A stretch of DNA of 6,712 nt from Candidatus Altarchaeales archaeon (GTDB lineage Archaea > Altiarchaeota > Altiarchaeia > IMC4 > QMZM01): NCBI GenBank assembly GCA_003663045.1, contig QMZG01000061.1:1-6712 (forward strand), written 5' to 3'. The position numbers were made by a program, and so were the translations under genes. Below the pieces are notes generated by a model. The model was not told the DNA's origin, ran no database searches, and worked only from the letters and a program-made list of their open reading frames with translations. Below, piece by piece: positions 1-5,042 of this stretch; position 1 is the stretch's first letter; every line of letters begins with the position of its first letter.

Positions 1-170
1 AAAACCTTATATTATGGGTATACATATGGATTTCTTTATTAATAATGAGAAATAGAATGGAAAGGAACAGGATATAAAAGTGGCCATTATACCCCAATGT
101 CTTCAGTGTTGCAGTAATACACTATAAAATCAGTAGTAGCAGATGGGTCTATTTTTATGCACCTATTCGA

Positions 171-180
171 ATATTTAAAA
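171..180 (+). promoter_or_regulatory. TATA box of the rps6e-aIF2-gamma-PIN unit
   Basis: The sequence atatttaaaa is a good archaeal TATA box. With usual archaeal spacing (box centre about 26 nt before the start site) transcription would begin near 200-204, only a few bases before the ATG at 209, so the mRNA would be leaderless or nearly so. No Shine-Dalgarno sequence lies before rps6e, which agrees with this. The preceding bases (ttcga) are not a strong purine-rich BRE. Two further TATA-like strings upstream (gatataaaag at 71-80, actataaaat at 121-130) have no gene at the right distance on the + strand. Confidence 0.6.
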
Positions 181-208
181 ACCAGTAGTTGTATTTGTAT
201 TTTTGAAA

Positions 209-739
209 ATGGAATTCAAGGTAGTAATCTCGGACCAGGAATCTGGAAGATCTTATCAGAGAGAGATCAAGGATGAGAAGGCTGCAAGGCTTAGAAATTT
301 GAAGATAGGGGATGAATTTGATGGTTCAATAGTGGGTCTGACTGGTTATACTTTAAAGATAACTGGAGGTAGTGATAAGTCTGGTTTTCCTATGAAGAAG
401 GGTGTTCATGGAACACAAAAACCAAGGATATTGATGAGATCGGGTGTGGGTTATAAGCCAAGGAGAGATGTAAGAAAGAGAAAAAGAGTGAGGGGGGAAA
501 GAATTGATGAAGATATAGTTCAGATTAATACCAAAGTAGTTAAGAGGGCTAAGAAGAGTATAGTGGAGCTGCTTGGTTTGAAGGTCGAGGAAAAGAAAAC
601 CGAGACCCCTGTTAAGGAGAAGAAGGAAGAGATTAAAGAAAAGGGGGCGGGGGAAAAACCATCTGATGAAAAACCCAAGGCTAAAAGATCTAAAGCAAAG
701 AAATCAAAAGAAGAAAAGGATGGATATTCATCAGCTTAA
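209..739 (+). CDS. rps6e: Small ribosomal subunit protein S6e
   Basis: This is a structural protein of the archaeal 30S subunit, homologous to eukaryotic eS6. The 176-residue product carries the family signature GGSDKSGFPM at about residues 53-62, followed by KKGVHG, then the Arg/Lys-rich rRNA-binding stretch RRDVRKRKRVRGERI at 85-99. The S6e core ends near residue 125. Archaeal S6e is usually about 125-135 residues long, so the remaining 50 or so residues, rich in Lys and Glu and ending DGYSSA, are an extra, probably disordered, tail. I chose the ATG at 209 because it gives the usual family N-terminus (MEFKVVISD). An in-frame TTG at 203 would add only two residues and lies at or before the predicted transcription start. 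It is the first gene of a unit that continues, 28 nt downstream, into aIF2-gamma. The identification is firm; only the exact start has slight doubt. Confidence 0.96.
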   Translation: MEFKVVISDQESGRSYQREIKDEKAARLRNLKIGDEFDGSIVGLTGYTLKITGGSDKSGFPMKKGVHGTQKPRILMRSGVGYKPRRDVRKRKRVRGERIDEDIVQINTKVVKRAKKSIVELLGLKVEEKKTETPVKEKKEEIKEKGAGEKPSDEKPKAKRSKAKKSKEEKDGYSSA

Positions 740-750
740 TTGCACTATTT

Positions 751-760
751 AGGAGGAGGT
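751..760 (+). promoter_or_regulatory. Strong Shine-Dalgarno site of aIF2-gamma
   Basis: The sequence aggaggaggt is a near-perfect match to the anti-Shine-Dalgarno end of 16S rRNA and lies 7 nt before the ATG at 768. No other in-frame Met codon occurs until residue 122, inside the GTPase domain. The site therefore fixes the start and shows that the unusual N-terminal extension of this aIF2-gamma is translated. Confidence 0.85.
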
Positions 761-767
761 TAAATCA

Positions 768-2057
768 ATGAGTTCACCAAAAACATTCCAGTCGTCAAAT
801 TTTCGGAAGGAAGATTTGAGTGGTTTAGAAAGTGGGAGGAAACCCCCCTCTAAACAATCTGAAATCAACATAGGTTTAGTGGGTCATGTGGACCATGGAA
901 AGACAACACTCACAAGTAGCCTTTCTGGTGTATGGACTGACAGACATAGTGAGGAGATAAAGAGGGGGATCTCGATAAGGCTTGGATATGCCGACTGTAG
1001 TTTTTATAAATGTCCAAAATGTGATGAACCCAGCTGTTATTGTACCAGTGATATATGTCCCAAGTGTGGTTCAAAGACAGAATTTCTGAGAAAGGTTTCC
1101 TTTGTCGATGCCCCCGGACACGAGACCTTAATGGCTGTTATGCTCTCTGGAGCGGCGATAATGGATGGTGCAGTTCTGGTTATTGCGGCGAACGAGCCCT
1201 GTCCACAGCCGCAGACCGCTGAACATCTAATGGCCCTAGAAATCTTGGGTATAAAGAATATTGTCATAGCACAGAATAAGGTAGATCTAATTTCGAAAGA
1301 GGATGCAATAAAAAATTATCATGAGATCAAGGAATTTATTAAAGGGACTATTGCCGAGAATTCTTTGATAATTCCCATTGCTGCACATTATAATGCCAAT
1401 ATTGATGTCTTAATCCAAGCTATAGAGAAGAGCATACCCACACCTAAAAGAGACATAACAAAAGACCCAATTATGTATGTAGCGAGATCCTTTGACATAA
1501 ATAAGCCGGGAACAAAGATAGACGATATAGAGGGTGGTGTGGTTGGAGGTTCATTAATTCGGGGGAAATTTAAGCTTGGTGACATGGTAGAATTCCGTCC
1601 CGGTGTAAAAAAGAAGAAGGTATATAACCCCATAAGGAGCAAGATAGTGAGTTTGAATGCAAGTGGTGTTTCAGTGGATGAGGTGCACCCAGGTGGTTTA
1701 GTAGCCCTGGGGACGGAATTGGACCCCAATCTCACCAAGTCTGACAATCTTTCGGGAAATGTGGTTGGATATCCGGGAAAACTACCGGAGGTGAGGGATA
1801 AATTGAGGCTGAAGATTAAACTATTTAAAAAATTGCTTGGAAGTAAAGAGGATGTTACAATAAAACCCCTAAAAAGGTCAGAGCCCTTGATGTTGAGTAT
1901 TGGAAGTGCGATCACGGTTGGGATTGTTACCAATCCCAAGAAGGGGGAGATGACACTTAAACTTCCAGTATGTGCCGAGGAGGGTAGCAATGTAGCCATA
2001 AGTAGAAGGATTGGTGCCAGATGGCGCCTGATTGGTTACGGTGTTATAAAGGGCTAA
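768..2057 (+). CDS. eif2g: Translation initiation factor aIF2 subunit gamma
   Basis: This is the GTPase core subunit of heterotrimeric aIF2, which carries initiator Met-tRNA to the small ribosomal subunit in the cytoplasm. The 429-residue product has G1 GHVDHGKT at 39-46, switch 1 RGISI at 67-71, G3 DAPGH at 114-118 and G4 NKVD at 170-173. The G5 region is PIAAH at 203-207, where many homologues have P-I/V-S-A. A zinc-knuckle insertion with cysteines 82, 85, 90, 92, 97 and 100 sits between G2 and G3, as is typical of aIF2/eIF2-gamma. Beta-barrel domains II and III follow from about residue 230 (RSFDINKPGT at 240-249). The C-terminus has the family ending with RWRLIGYG. Relative to the roughly 410-residue homologues it has about 20 extra N-terminal residues, supported by the strong ribosome site. 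It lies between rps6e and the PIN gene, 1 nt before the latter, so the three are probably cotranscribed. Confidence 0.98.
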   Translation: MSSPKTFQSSNFRKEDLSGLESGRKPPSKQSEINIGLVGHVDHGKTTLTSSLSGVWTDRHSEEIKRGISIRLGYADCSFYKCPKCDEPSCYCTSDICPKCGSKTEFLRKVSFVDAPGHETLMAVMLSGAAIMDGAVLVIAANEPCPQPQTAEHLMALEILGIKNIVIAQNKVDLISKEDAIKNYHEIKEFIKGTIAENSLIIPIAAHYNANIDVLIQAIEKSIPTPKRDITKDPIMYVARSFDINKPGTKIDDIEGGVVGGSLIRGKFKLGDMVEFRPGVKKKKVYNPIRSKIVSLNASGVSVDEVHPGGLVALGTELDPNLTKSDNLSGNVVGYPGKLPEVRDKLRLKIKLFKKLLGSKEDVTIKPLKRSEPLMLSIGSAITVGIVTNPKKGEMTLKLPVCAEEGSNVAISRRIGARWRLIGYGVIKG

Positions 2058-2058
2058 A

Positions 2059-2442
2059 ATGATCAAGGTGTTGCTGGACACAAATTTCCTGATGATCCCA
2101 TACGTATACAAAATAGATATATTTCAGGAAATTGAAAGGTTAATACCGGAATCTCATGAAATTTTTATACCCTCCAATGTTCTTGAGGAACTTCGGGGAT
2201 TAAGTAATTCCAAAGGAAAGGAAAAGATTGCTGCACAGGTTGCCATACAGTTGGTTGAGAAAAAGAGTGTAAAAAAGATCCAGAGTCAATCCGGGGTTGA
2301 TGAATTCATGATAAATTTCGCGGTAGAAAATAAACCCAATGTTGTAGTATGTACAAATGATAAAGAATTAAAAAAAAGACTAAAAGAGGTACATATTCCA
2401 GTCATTGTAATGCGTGGGAGAAACAGGCTGGAGTTTTACTGA
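2059..2442 (+). CDS. PIN-domain protein, probable RNase of the Fcf1/COG1412-like type
   Basis: The 127-residue product is one complete PIN domain, a metal-dependent RNase fold. Visible acidic residues fit the PIN active site: Asp7 in LLDTNFL, Glu44 (or Glu43) in NVLEEL, Asp81 in GVDEF and Asp101 in CTNDKELKKRL. The ending MRGRNRLEFY resembles archaeal single-domain PIN proteins annotated as Fcf1/Utp24-like, a eukaryotic group involved in 18S rRNA cleavage; that comparison is from memory of the family. The ATG begins 1 nt after the aIF2-gamma stop, so the gene is almost certainly cotranscribed and translationally coupled. No antitoxin gene adjoins it: the upstream neighbours are rps6e and aIF2-gamma, and the next gene downstream has its own promoter. 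This argues against an ordinary VapBC toxin and favours a housekeeping role in rRNA or translation. All four acidic positions look intact, so it is probably catalytically competent. The substrate is unknown. Confidence 0.88.
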   Translation: MIKVLLDTNFLMIPYVYKIDIFQEIERLIPESHEIFIPSNVLEELRGLSNSKGKEKIAAQVAIQLVEKKSVKKIQSQSGVDEFMINFAVENKPNVVVCTNDKELKKRLKEVHIPVIVMRGRNRLEFY

Positions 2443-2450
2443 TTCAACAT

Positions 2451-2492
2451 ATATTTTATCCCCTCTTATATTCTTTTATATCTCTCTTTTTT
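2451..2492 (+). terminator. Pyrimidine/T-rich transcription terminator after the PIN gene
   Basis: Beginning 9 nt after the PIN stop there is a run of mostly T and C containing several T clusters and ending in six consecutive T residues (2487-2492). Archaeal transcription commonly ends at such U-rich tracts without a hairpin, and I see no good stem-loop here. The position between two same-strand units, just before a new TATA-like element, fits termination of the rps6e-aIF2-gamma-PIN transcript. Confidence 0.55.
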
Positions 2493-2500
2493 ATGTTAAG

Positions 2501-2516
2501 AAAACTAAATATTTTA
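2501..2516 (+). promoter_or_regulatory. Promoter (BRE/TATA-like) of the rpo7 unit
   Basis: The purine-rich aaaac followed by taaatatttta resembles a BRE plus TATA box. Standard spacing would place the transcription start near 2535-2538, leaving a leader of about 20 nt before the ATG at 2555. That leader includes aaggg (2541-2545) and gagagg (2549-2554), neither an ideal ribosome site. The position directly after a terminator-like tract supports a separate transcription unit. Confidence 0.5.
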
Positions 2517-2554
2517 TTCAATTGTTTCTATTATTCGTGTAAGGGTTTGAGAGG

Positions 2555-3175
2555 ATGTATAAAATATTGACGGTTGAGGATATGGTGAGGATACCTCCAA
2601 GGAGGTTTGATGAGGATTTGAAAGAGGCCATAGTTTCAGAATTTGAGAATACAGTAGCTGGGAGGATTGATAAGAATCTCGGTATAATTCTGACAGTAAT
2701 CGATGTGGATAAAATTGGTGAAGGAAAGATCATTATGGGTGATGGTGCTATCTATTACAATGCTACCTTCGACATACTTGTTTACCAGCCCGTGATAAAT
2801 GAGGTGGTGGAAGGTACCGTAATAGAGATTACTGAATTTGGAGCATTTGTAAATTTTGGTCCAATGGATGGTTTGATTCATATCTCACAGGTTACTGAGG
2901 ATTTTATGAGCTACGATCAGAAGAATTCCATGCTGGTAGGAAAAGAAACGAAGAAGATACTAAAGCAAGGGGATAAGGTAAGGGCAAGGATAGTTACGGT
3001 AAGTCTAAAGAGTAAGTTTTCTGACTCTAAGATCGGACTTACTATGAGACAACCATATCTTGGAAAATTGGAGTGGTTAGAGGAGAAAAGGAGGAAAGAA
3101 AAAGGAAAAGGCGAAAAAATAGAGAAAGAGGTTAAAAAGGAAAAGAGACATAAGAAAGAGCGTAAGAAAAAATGA
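2555..3175 (+). CDS. rpo7: DNA-directed RNA polymerase subunit Rpo7 (RpoE1, E')
   Basis: This is the archaeal counterpart of eukaryotic Rpb7. With Rpo4 it forms the polymerase stalk, which helps open promoter DNA and binds nascent RNA. The 206-residue product starts with the family N-terminus MYKILTVEDMVRIPP. An RNP-like tip domain covers about residues 1-80 and an S1 RNA-binding domain about 83-165, with EGTVIEITEFGAFVNFGPMD at 86-105 and GLIHISQV at 106-113. The family is usually about 180-190 residues. Here the end, from about residue 172, is a Lys/Glu tail of about 35 residues closing with KKERKKK. It is the first gene of the unit rpo7-spt4-CoA kinase-rps24e-rps27ae, an order I recall from methanogens such as Methanocaldococcus jannaschii. 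Its TGA stop overlaps the spt4 ATG by 4 nt. The partner rpo4 is not in this window. Confidence 0.97.
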   Translation: MYKILTVEDMVRIPPRRFDEDLKEAIVSEFENTVAGRIDKNLGIILTVIDVDKIGEGKIIMGDGAIYYNATFDILVYQPVINEVVEGTVIEITEFGAFVNFGPMDGLIHISQVTEDFMSYDQKNSMLVGKETKKILKQGDKVRARIVTVSLKSKFSDSKIGLTMRQPYLGKLEWLEEKRRKEKGKGEKIEKEVKKEKRHKKERKKK

Positions 3176-3348
3176 GAGCATGTAAAAATTGCCACAGGAT
3201 AACAGAACAGGAAATCTGTCCAGTCTGCAAGACCCCAACCTCGCAGTATTGGAGCGGCTATCTTTGCATAATTGACCCAGAGAAGTCAGAAATCGCCAAG
3301 AGGATGGACATAAAGACTCCGGGGCAATATGCAATGAAGGTGAGATAG
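3172..3348 (+). CDS. spt4: Transcription elongation factor Spt4 (RpoE2)
   Basis: This is a 58-residue zinc protein that pairs with Spt5 to clamp RNA polymerase during elongation. The N-terminus MRACKNCHRITEQEICPVCK supplies the four zinc ligands, Cys4, Cys7, Cys16 and Cys19, as two CxxC pairs. A Trp27-containing strand region follows, then the conserved closing block with SEIAKRM and PGQYAMKVR, matching archaeal Spt4 in length and layout. The ATG at 3172 overlaps the rpo7 stop in an ATGA arrangement and there is no strong ribosome site, so translation is probably coupled to rpo7. The stop is TAG at 3346-3348, 7 nt before the CoA kinase start. The gene is short and easily missed by length cut-offs, but its identity is clear. 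Confidence 0.95.
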   Translation: MRACKNCHRITEQEICPVCKTPTSQYWSGYLCIIDPEKSEIAKRMDIKTPGQYAMKVR

Positions 3349-3355
3349 GTAGATA

Positions 3356-3856
3356 ATGAAACATGATCTGGTATTACCTAAATATCTAAGAAAAAAACTT
3401 AAAAAACCCCTGGGAAGATTAGTTTCAAATCTGGATGAGATTCACGATTCCCTGACCTCCAAGTATATTATCTCGGTTGGCGATAAAACAACGGAGTCCC
3501 TCTTAGAGAGAAAAATCTTGCCAGAGATTTGTGTCTATGATGGTAGGATCAAGAGGGTTAAGATTGAAATCCCGGAGGTAATCAAAAAATTTCATGCCAA
3601 TGAAATTCATATAAAAAATCCCAGTGGTCATCTCAGCCAGGATGCATTTAAAGCTATTGGTGAGGCACTTGCATCAGAAGTGAGAACAAAGATCGTAGTG
3701 GATGGTGAAGAGGATCTAATTACATTAGTTGCGATTAATCTTTCGCCTCCAAATACATTGGTTTTGTATGGTCAACCAGACGAAGGCATAGTTGTTGTTG
3801 AGGTTAATGATAATATTAAGAAAAAGGTAGAAAAAATCTTAGAAAGGATGAAGTAA
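3356..3856 (+). CDS. GTP-dependent dephospho-CoA kinase (DUF359)
   Basis: It catalyses the last step of archaeal coenzyme A synthesis, phosphorylating the 3'-hydroxyl of dephospho-CoA with GTP. It is unrelated to bacterial CoaE; the activity was established for the Thermococcus member of this family. The 166-residue product shows the conserved blocks in order: VGDKTT at 41-46, YDGRIKR at 61-67, NPSGHLS at 88-94, the acidic VDGEEDL at 115-121 (probable metal/nucleotide site) and YGQPDEGIVVV at 138-148. Length is normal for the family. Translation probably uses aggtga at 3338-3343, inside the end of spt4, or the closer aggt at 3347-3350. The position between spt4 and rps24e is the usual one in euryarchaea. 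No key block is missing, so the enzyme should be active. Confidence 0.94.
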   Translation: MKHDLVLPKYLRKKLKKPLGRLVSNLDEIHDSLTSKYIISVGDKTTESLLERKILPEICVYDGRIKRVKIEIPEVIKKFHANEIHIKNPSGHLSQDAFKAIGEALASEVRTKIVVDGEEDLITLVAINLSPPNTLVLYGQPDEGIVVVEVNDNIKKKVEKILERMK

Positions 3857-3901
3857 AAGAGAAAGTTTAATTAGGGTTGAATTCATGATAGGTTGTGAAA
3901 A

Positions 3902-4231
3902 ATGGAAATTGAGATATTGAATGAAAAAGAGAATCCATTGTTGAATAGGAAGGAGATAAAATTTAGGATACTATATGAAGGTGCTACTCCCAGCATAAAA
4001 GAGGTAAGAAAGAAATTAATCTCTGTACTAAATTCAAAAGATAAGTTAACGATAGTGGATAGTATAAGATCAACATTTGGAGGCAGGGTTGCTGGGGGAT
4101 ATGCAAAGGTATATAAAGATGAGGAGAGTATGAAGGTAGAGCCAAGACACAGAATAAAGAAGAATTTTGGGGTAGAGGAAAAGAAGGGAAATGAGATTGA
4201 AGTAAAGAAAGAAAAATCTGGTGAGAAATAA
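3902..4231 (+). CDS. rps24e: Small ribosomal subunit protein S24e
   Basis: This is a 30S subunit protein homologous to eukaryotic eS24. The 109-residue product has the family features NPLLNRKEI at 11-19 and TFGGRVAGGYAKVYK at 58-72, between two beta-strand regions. The S24e core ends near residue 90 (RHRIKKNFG); the last 19 or so residues are a Lys/Glu-rich tail. The gene starts 45 nt after the CoA kinase, the largest gap inside this unit. That gap includes gtttaatta near 3865, which could be a weak internal TATA element giving an almost leaderless start, but this is only a guess. Before the ATG the only ribosome-site-like string is taggttgtg at 3889-3897. The 3' end contains the ribosome site of rps27ae. 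Confidence 0.96.
   Translation: MEIEILNEKENPLLNRKEIKFRILYEGATPSIKEVRKKLISVLNSKDKLTIVDSIRSTFGGRVAGGYAKVYKDEESMKVEPRHRIKKNFGVEEKKGNEIEVKKEKSGEK
4220..4225 (+). promoter_or_regulatory. Shine-Dalgarno site that sets the rps27ae start
   Basis: ggtgag within the last codons of rps24e lies 7 nt before the ATG at 4233 and matches the 16S anti-Shine-Dalgarno. It contains a GTG (4221) that is in frame with rps27ae and could be mistaken for its start. Serving as ribosome site for the downstream ATG is the more economical reading. Confidence 0.65.
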
Positions 4232-4232
4232 A

Positions 4233-4430
4233 ATGGCAAAAACAAAGAAGGAGAGGAAACCCAAGGTAAAAAAATATAAATCCCAAAAATGGAAGTTATA
4301 TGAGTTGGGGGATACGATAAAGAGAAAGAATAAATCCTGTCCAAAGTGTGGTGAAGGGGTCTTTATGGCACATCATCATGACAGAGATAACTGCGGAAAA
4401 TGTGGTTATACCGAGTTTAGGAGGAAATGA
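4233..4430 (+). CDS. rps27ae: Small ribosomal subunit protein S27ae
   Basis: This is the archaeal counterpart of the ribosomal half of the eukaryotic ubiquitin-S27a fusion; here, as in archaea generally, it has no ubiquitin part. The 65-residue product starts with a Lys-rich arm, then WKLYELGD and a zinc ribbon with CPKCG at 36-39 (Cys36, Cys39) and CGKCGY at 54-59 (Cys54, Cys57), ending TEFRRK. The phrase GVFMAHHHDRDNCGKCGY is characteristic of the family. I prefer the ATG at 4233 to the in-frame GTG at 4221, since it gives the Met-Ala-Lys start and leaves a ribosome site 7 nt upstream. The ATG is 1 nt after the rps24e stop, so the two are coupled. The DUF429 gene follows after 9 nt. Confidence 0.95.
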   Translation: MAKTKKERKPKVKKYKSQKWKLYELGDTIKRKNKSCPKCGEGVFMAHHHDRDNCGKCGYTEFRRK

Positions 4431-4439
4431 AATCTGAGA

Positions 4440-4991
4440 ATGAAACTCATAGGTATAGATCTCGCAGGAAATCCCAAGAACGATACTGGATTCTGTGTTC
4501 TTGAAATCAAAGATAATAAAAAGATTGTAACCACATCCCTTCTTAATTCTGATTCTGAAATTATGGAAAAGATCAAAGAGGTTAATCCCAATTTAATTGC
4601 TATCGATGCCCCATTGACATTTTCTGGTGTGAACAGAAAGTGCGATGATGAACTTCATAATTATGGTGCTTTACCAGTAACGCTTGGTGGAATGGAGATC
4701 TTGGCAAAAAGGGGAACAGAGTTGGCAGAGAAATTGAGAAAGGAAAATTTCAAGGTGATTGAGGTCTTTGCCACCGGTTCTGGAAAGATTCTTGGTTTTT
4801 ACGATCAAAATGAGAGGAATATGCAGAAGAATTTGATGAATTCTGGTTTGTGGGGTGATATACAGAAGAGGATTCTCACCAAGGATGAGATAGATGCCAT
4901 ATTTTCTGCCTTGACTGCATATCTCTATCTCCATGGATCTACCGAGGAGATAGGGGATGAGGGTGGGAAGATTGTAGTGCCCAAGGTATGA
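4440..4991 (+). CDS. DUF429-family protein, predicted RNase H-fold nuclease (COG2410-like)
   Basis: The 183-residue product has the layout of DUF429 proteins, which are predicted from fold to be RNase H-like nucleases. I know of no established substrate. Visible blocks are GIDLAG at 5-10 (Asp7 on the first strand), LIAIDAP at 52-58 (Asp56), KVIEVFATG at 105-113 (Glu108) and DEIDAIFSALTAY at 149-161 (Asp149, Asp152). These acidic positions are at strand ends or on the C-terminal helix, where RNase H-fold enzymes bind metal. There is no signal peptide or membrane segment. The ATG lies 9 nt after rps27ae; the only good ribosome site, aggagg at 4419-4424, is 15 nt upstream, which is longer than usual, so expression may rely on coupling. 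Base composition looks like its neighbours, giving no sign of recent transfer. The family call is fairly sure; the function is inferred. Confidence 0.82.
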   Translation: MKLIGIDLAGNPKNDTGFCVLEIKDNKKIVTTSLLNSDSEIMEKIKEVNPNLIAIDAPLTFSGVNRKCDDELHNYGALPVTLGGMEILAKRGTELAEKLRKENFKVIEVFATGSGKILGFYDQNERNMQKNLMNSGLWGDIQKRILTKDEIDAIFSALTAYLYLHGSTEEIGDEGGKIVVPKV

Positions 4992-5005
4992 TCACAAACC
5001 AAGAC

Positions 5006-5017
5006 AGTTTTATATTT
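5006..5017 (+). promoter_or_regulatory. TATA box of the FAD-dehydrogenase gene
   Basis: agttttatattt in the 51-nt gap after DUF429 is a TATA-like element. Usual spacing puts the start of transcription near 5036-5040, only a few bases before the ATG at 5043, implying a nearly leaderless mRNA. A second AT-rich string (ctataagtatata, 5023-5035) is too close to the ATG to be the TATA box of this start. The T-rich nature of the gap could also help end the upstream transcript. Confidence 0.5.
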
Positions 5018-5042
5018 CTATTCTATAAGTATATAGGTCAAT

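Noticed and set aside
1..77. A + strand frame open from the window edge to TAA at 75-77, giving a hydrophobic stretch followed by a basic end (like the last helix of a membrane protein).
   Set aside because: Only about 25 codons, and T-rich DNA produces hydrophobic codons by chance. The opposite strand is also open here, so neither can be preferred without more upstream sequence.
1..121. A minus strand frame open for 40 codons from 121 to the window edge, hydrophobic in the middle, with a possible TTG start at 97-95 and a TATA-like string (attttatag on the minus strand) around 122-130.
   Set aside because: Short, no ATG near the start, no ribosome site, and no recognisable similarity. It could be a divergent gene cut by the edge but the evidence is too thin to annotate.
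203..208. TTG at 203 as start of S6e.
   Set aside because: The ATG at 209 gives the usual family N-terminus, and the TATA box suggests transcription starts at about the TTG position.
1388..1999. A 203-codon minus strand frame inside aIF2-gamma, and other long antisense frames inside rpo7, rps24e, DUF429 and the FAD gene.
   Set aside because: They lie wholly opposite clearly identified genes, have Ser/Leu/Phe-rich translations expected from the complement of purine-rich coding strands, and show no domain features.
2059..2442. PIN gene as a VapC toxin of a toxin-antitoxin pair.
   Set aside because: No small antitoxin gene lies beside it; the flanking genes are aIF2-gamma (1 nt upstream) and, after a terminator-like tract, rpo7.
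3068..3172. Purine-rich repeat-like DNA at the end of rpo7, considered as a tandem repeat.
   Set aside because: No fixed repeat unit is seen; it is irregular AAR/GAR codon use coding a Lys/Glu tail.
4221..4232. GTG at 4221 as start of S27ae.
   Set aside because: It is part of a ggtgag ribosome site well spaced for the ATG at 4233, which gives the standard S27ae N-terminus.
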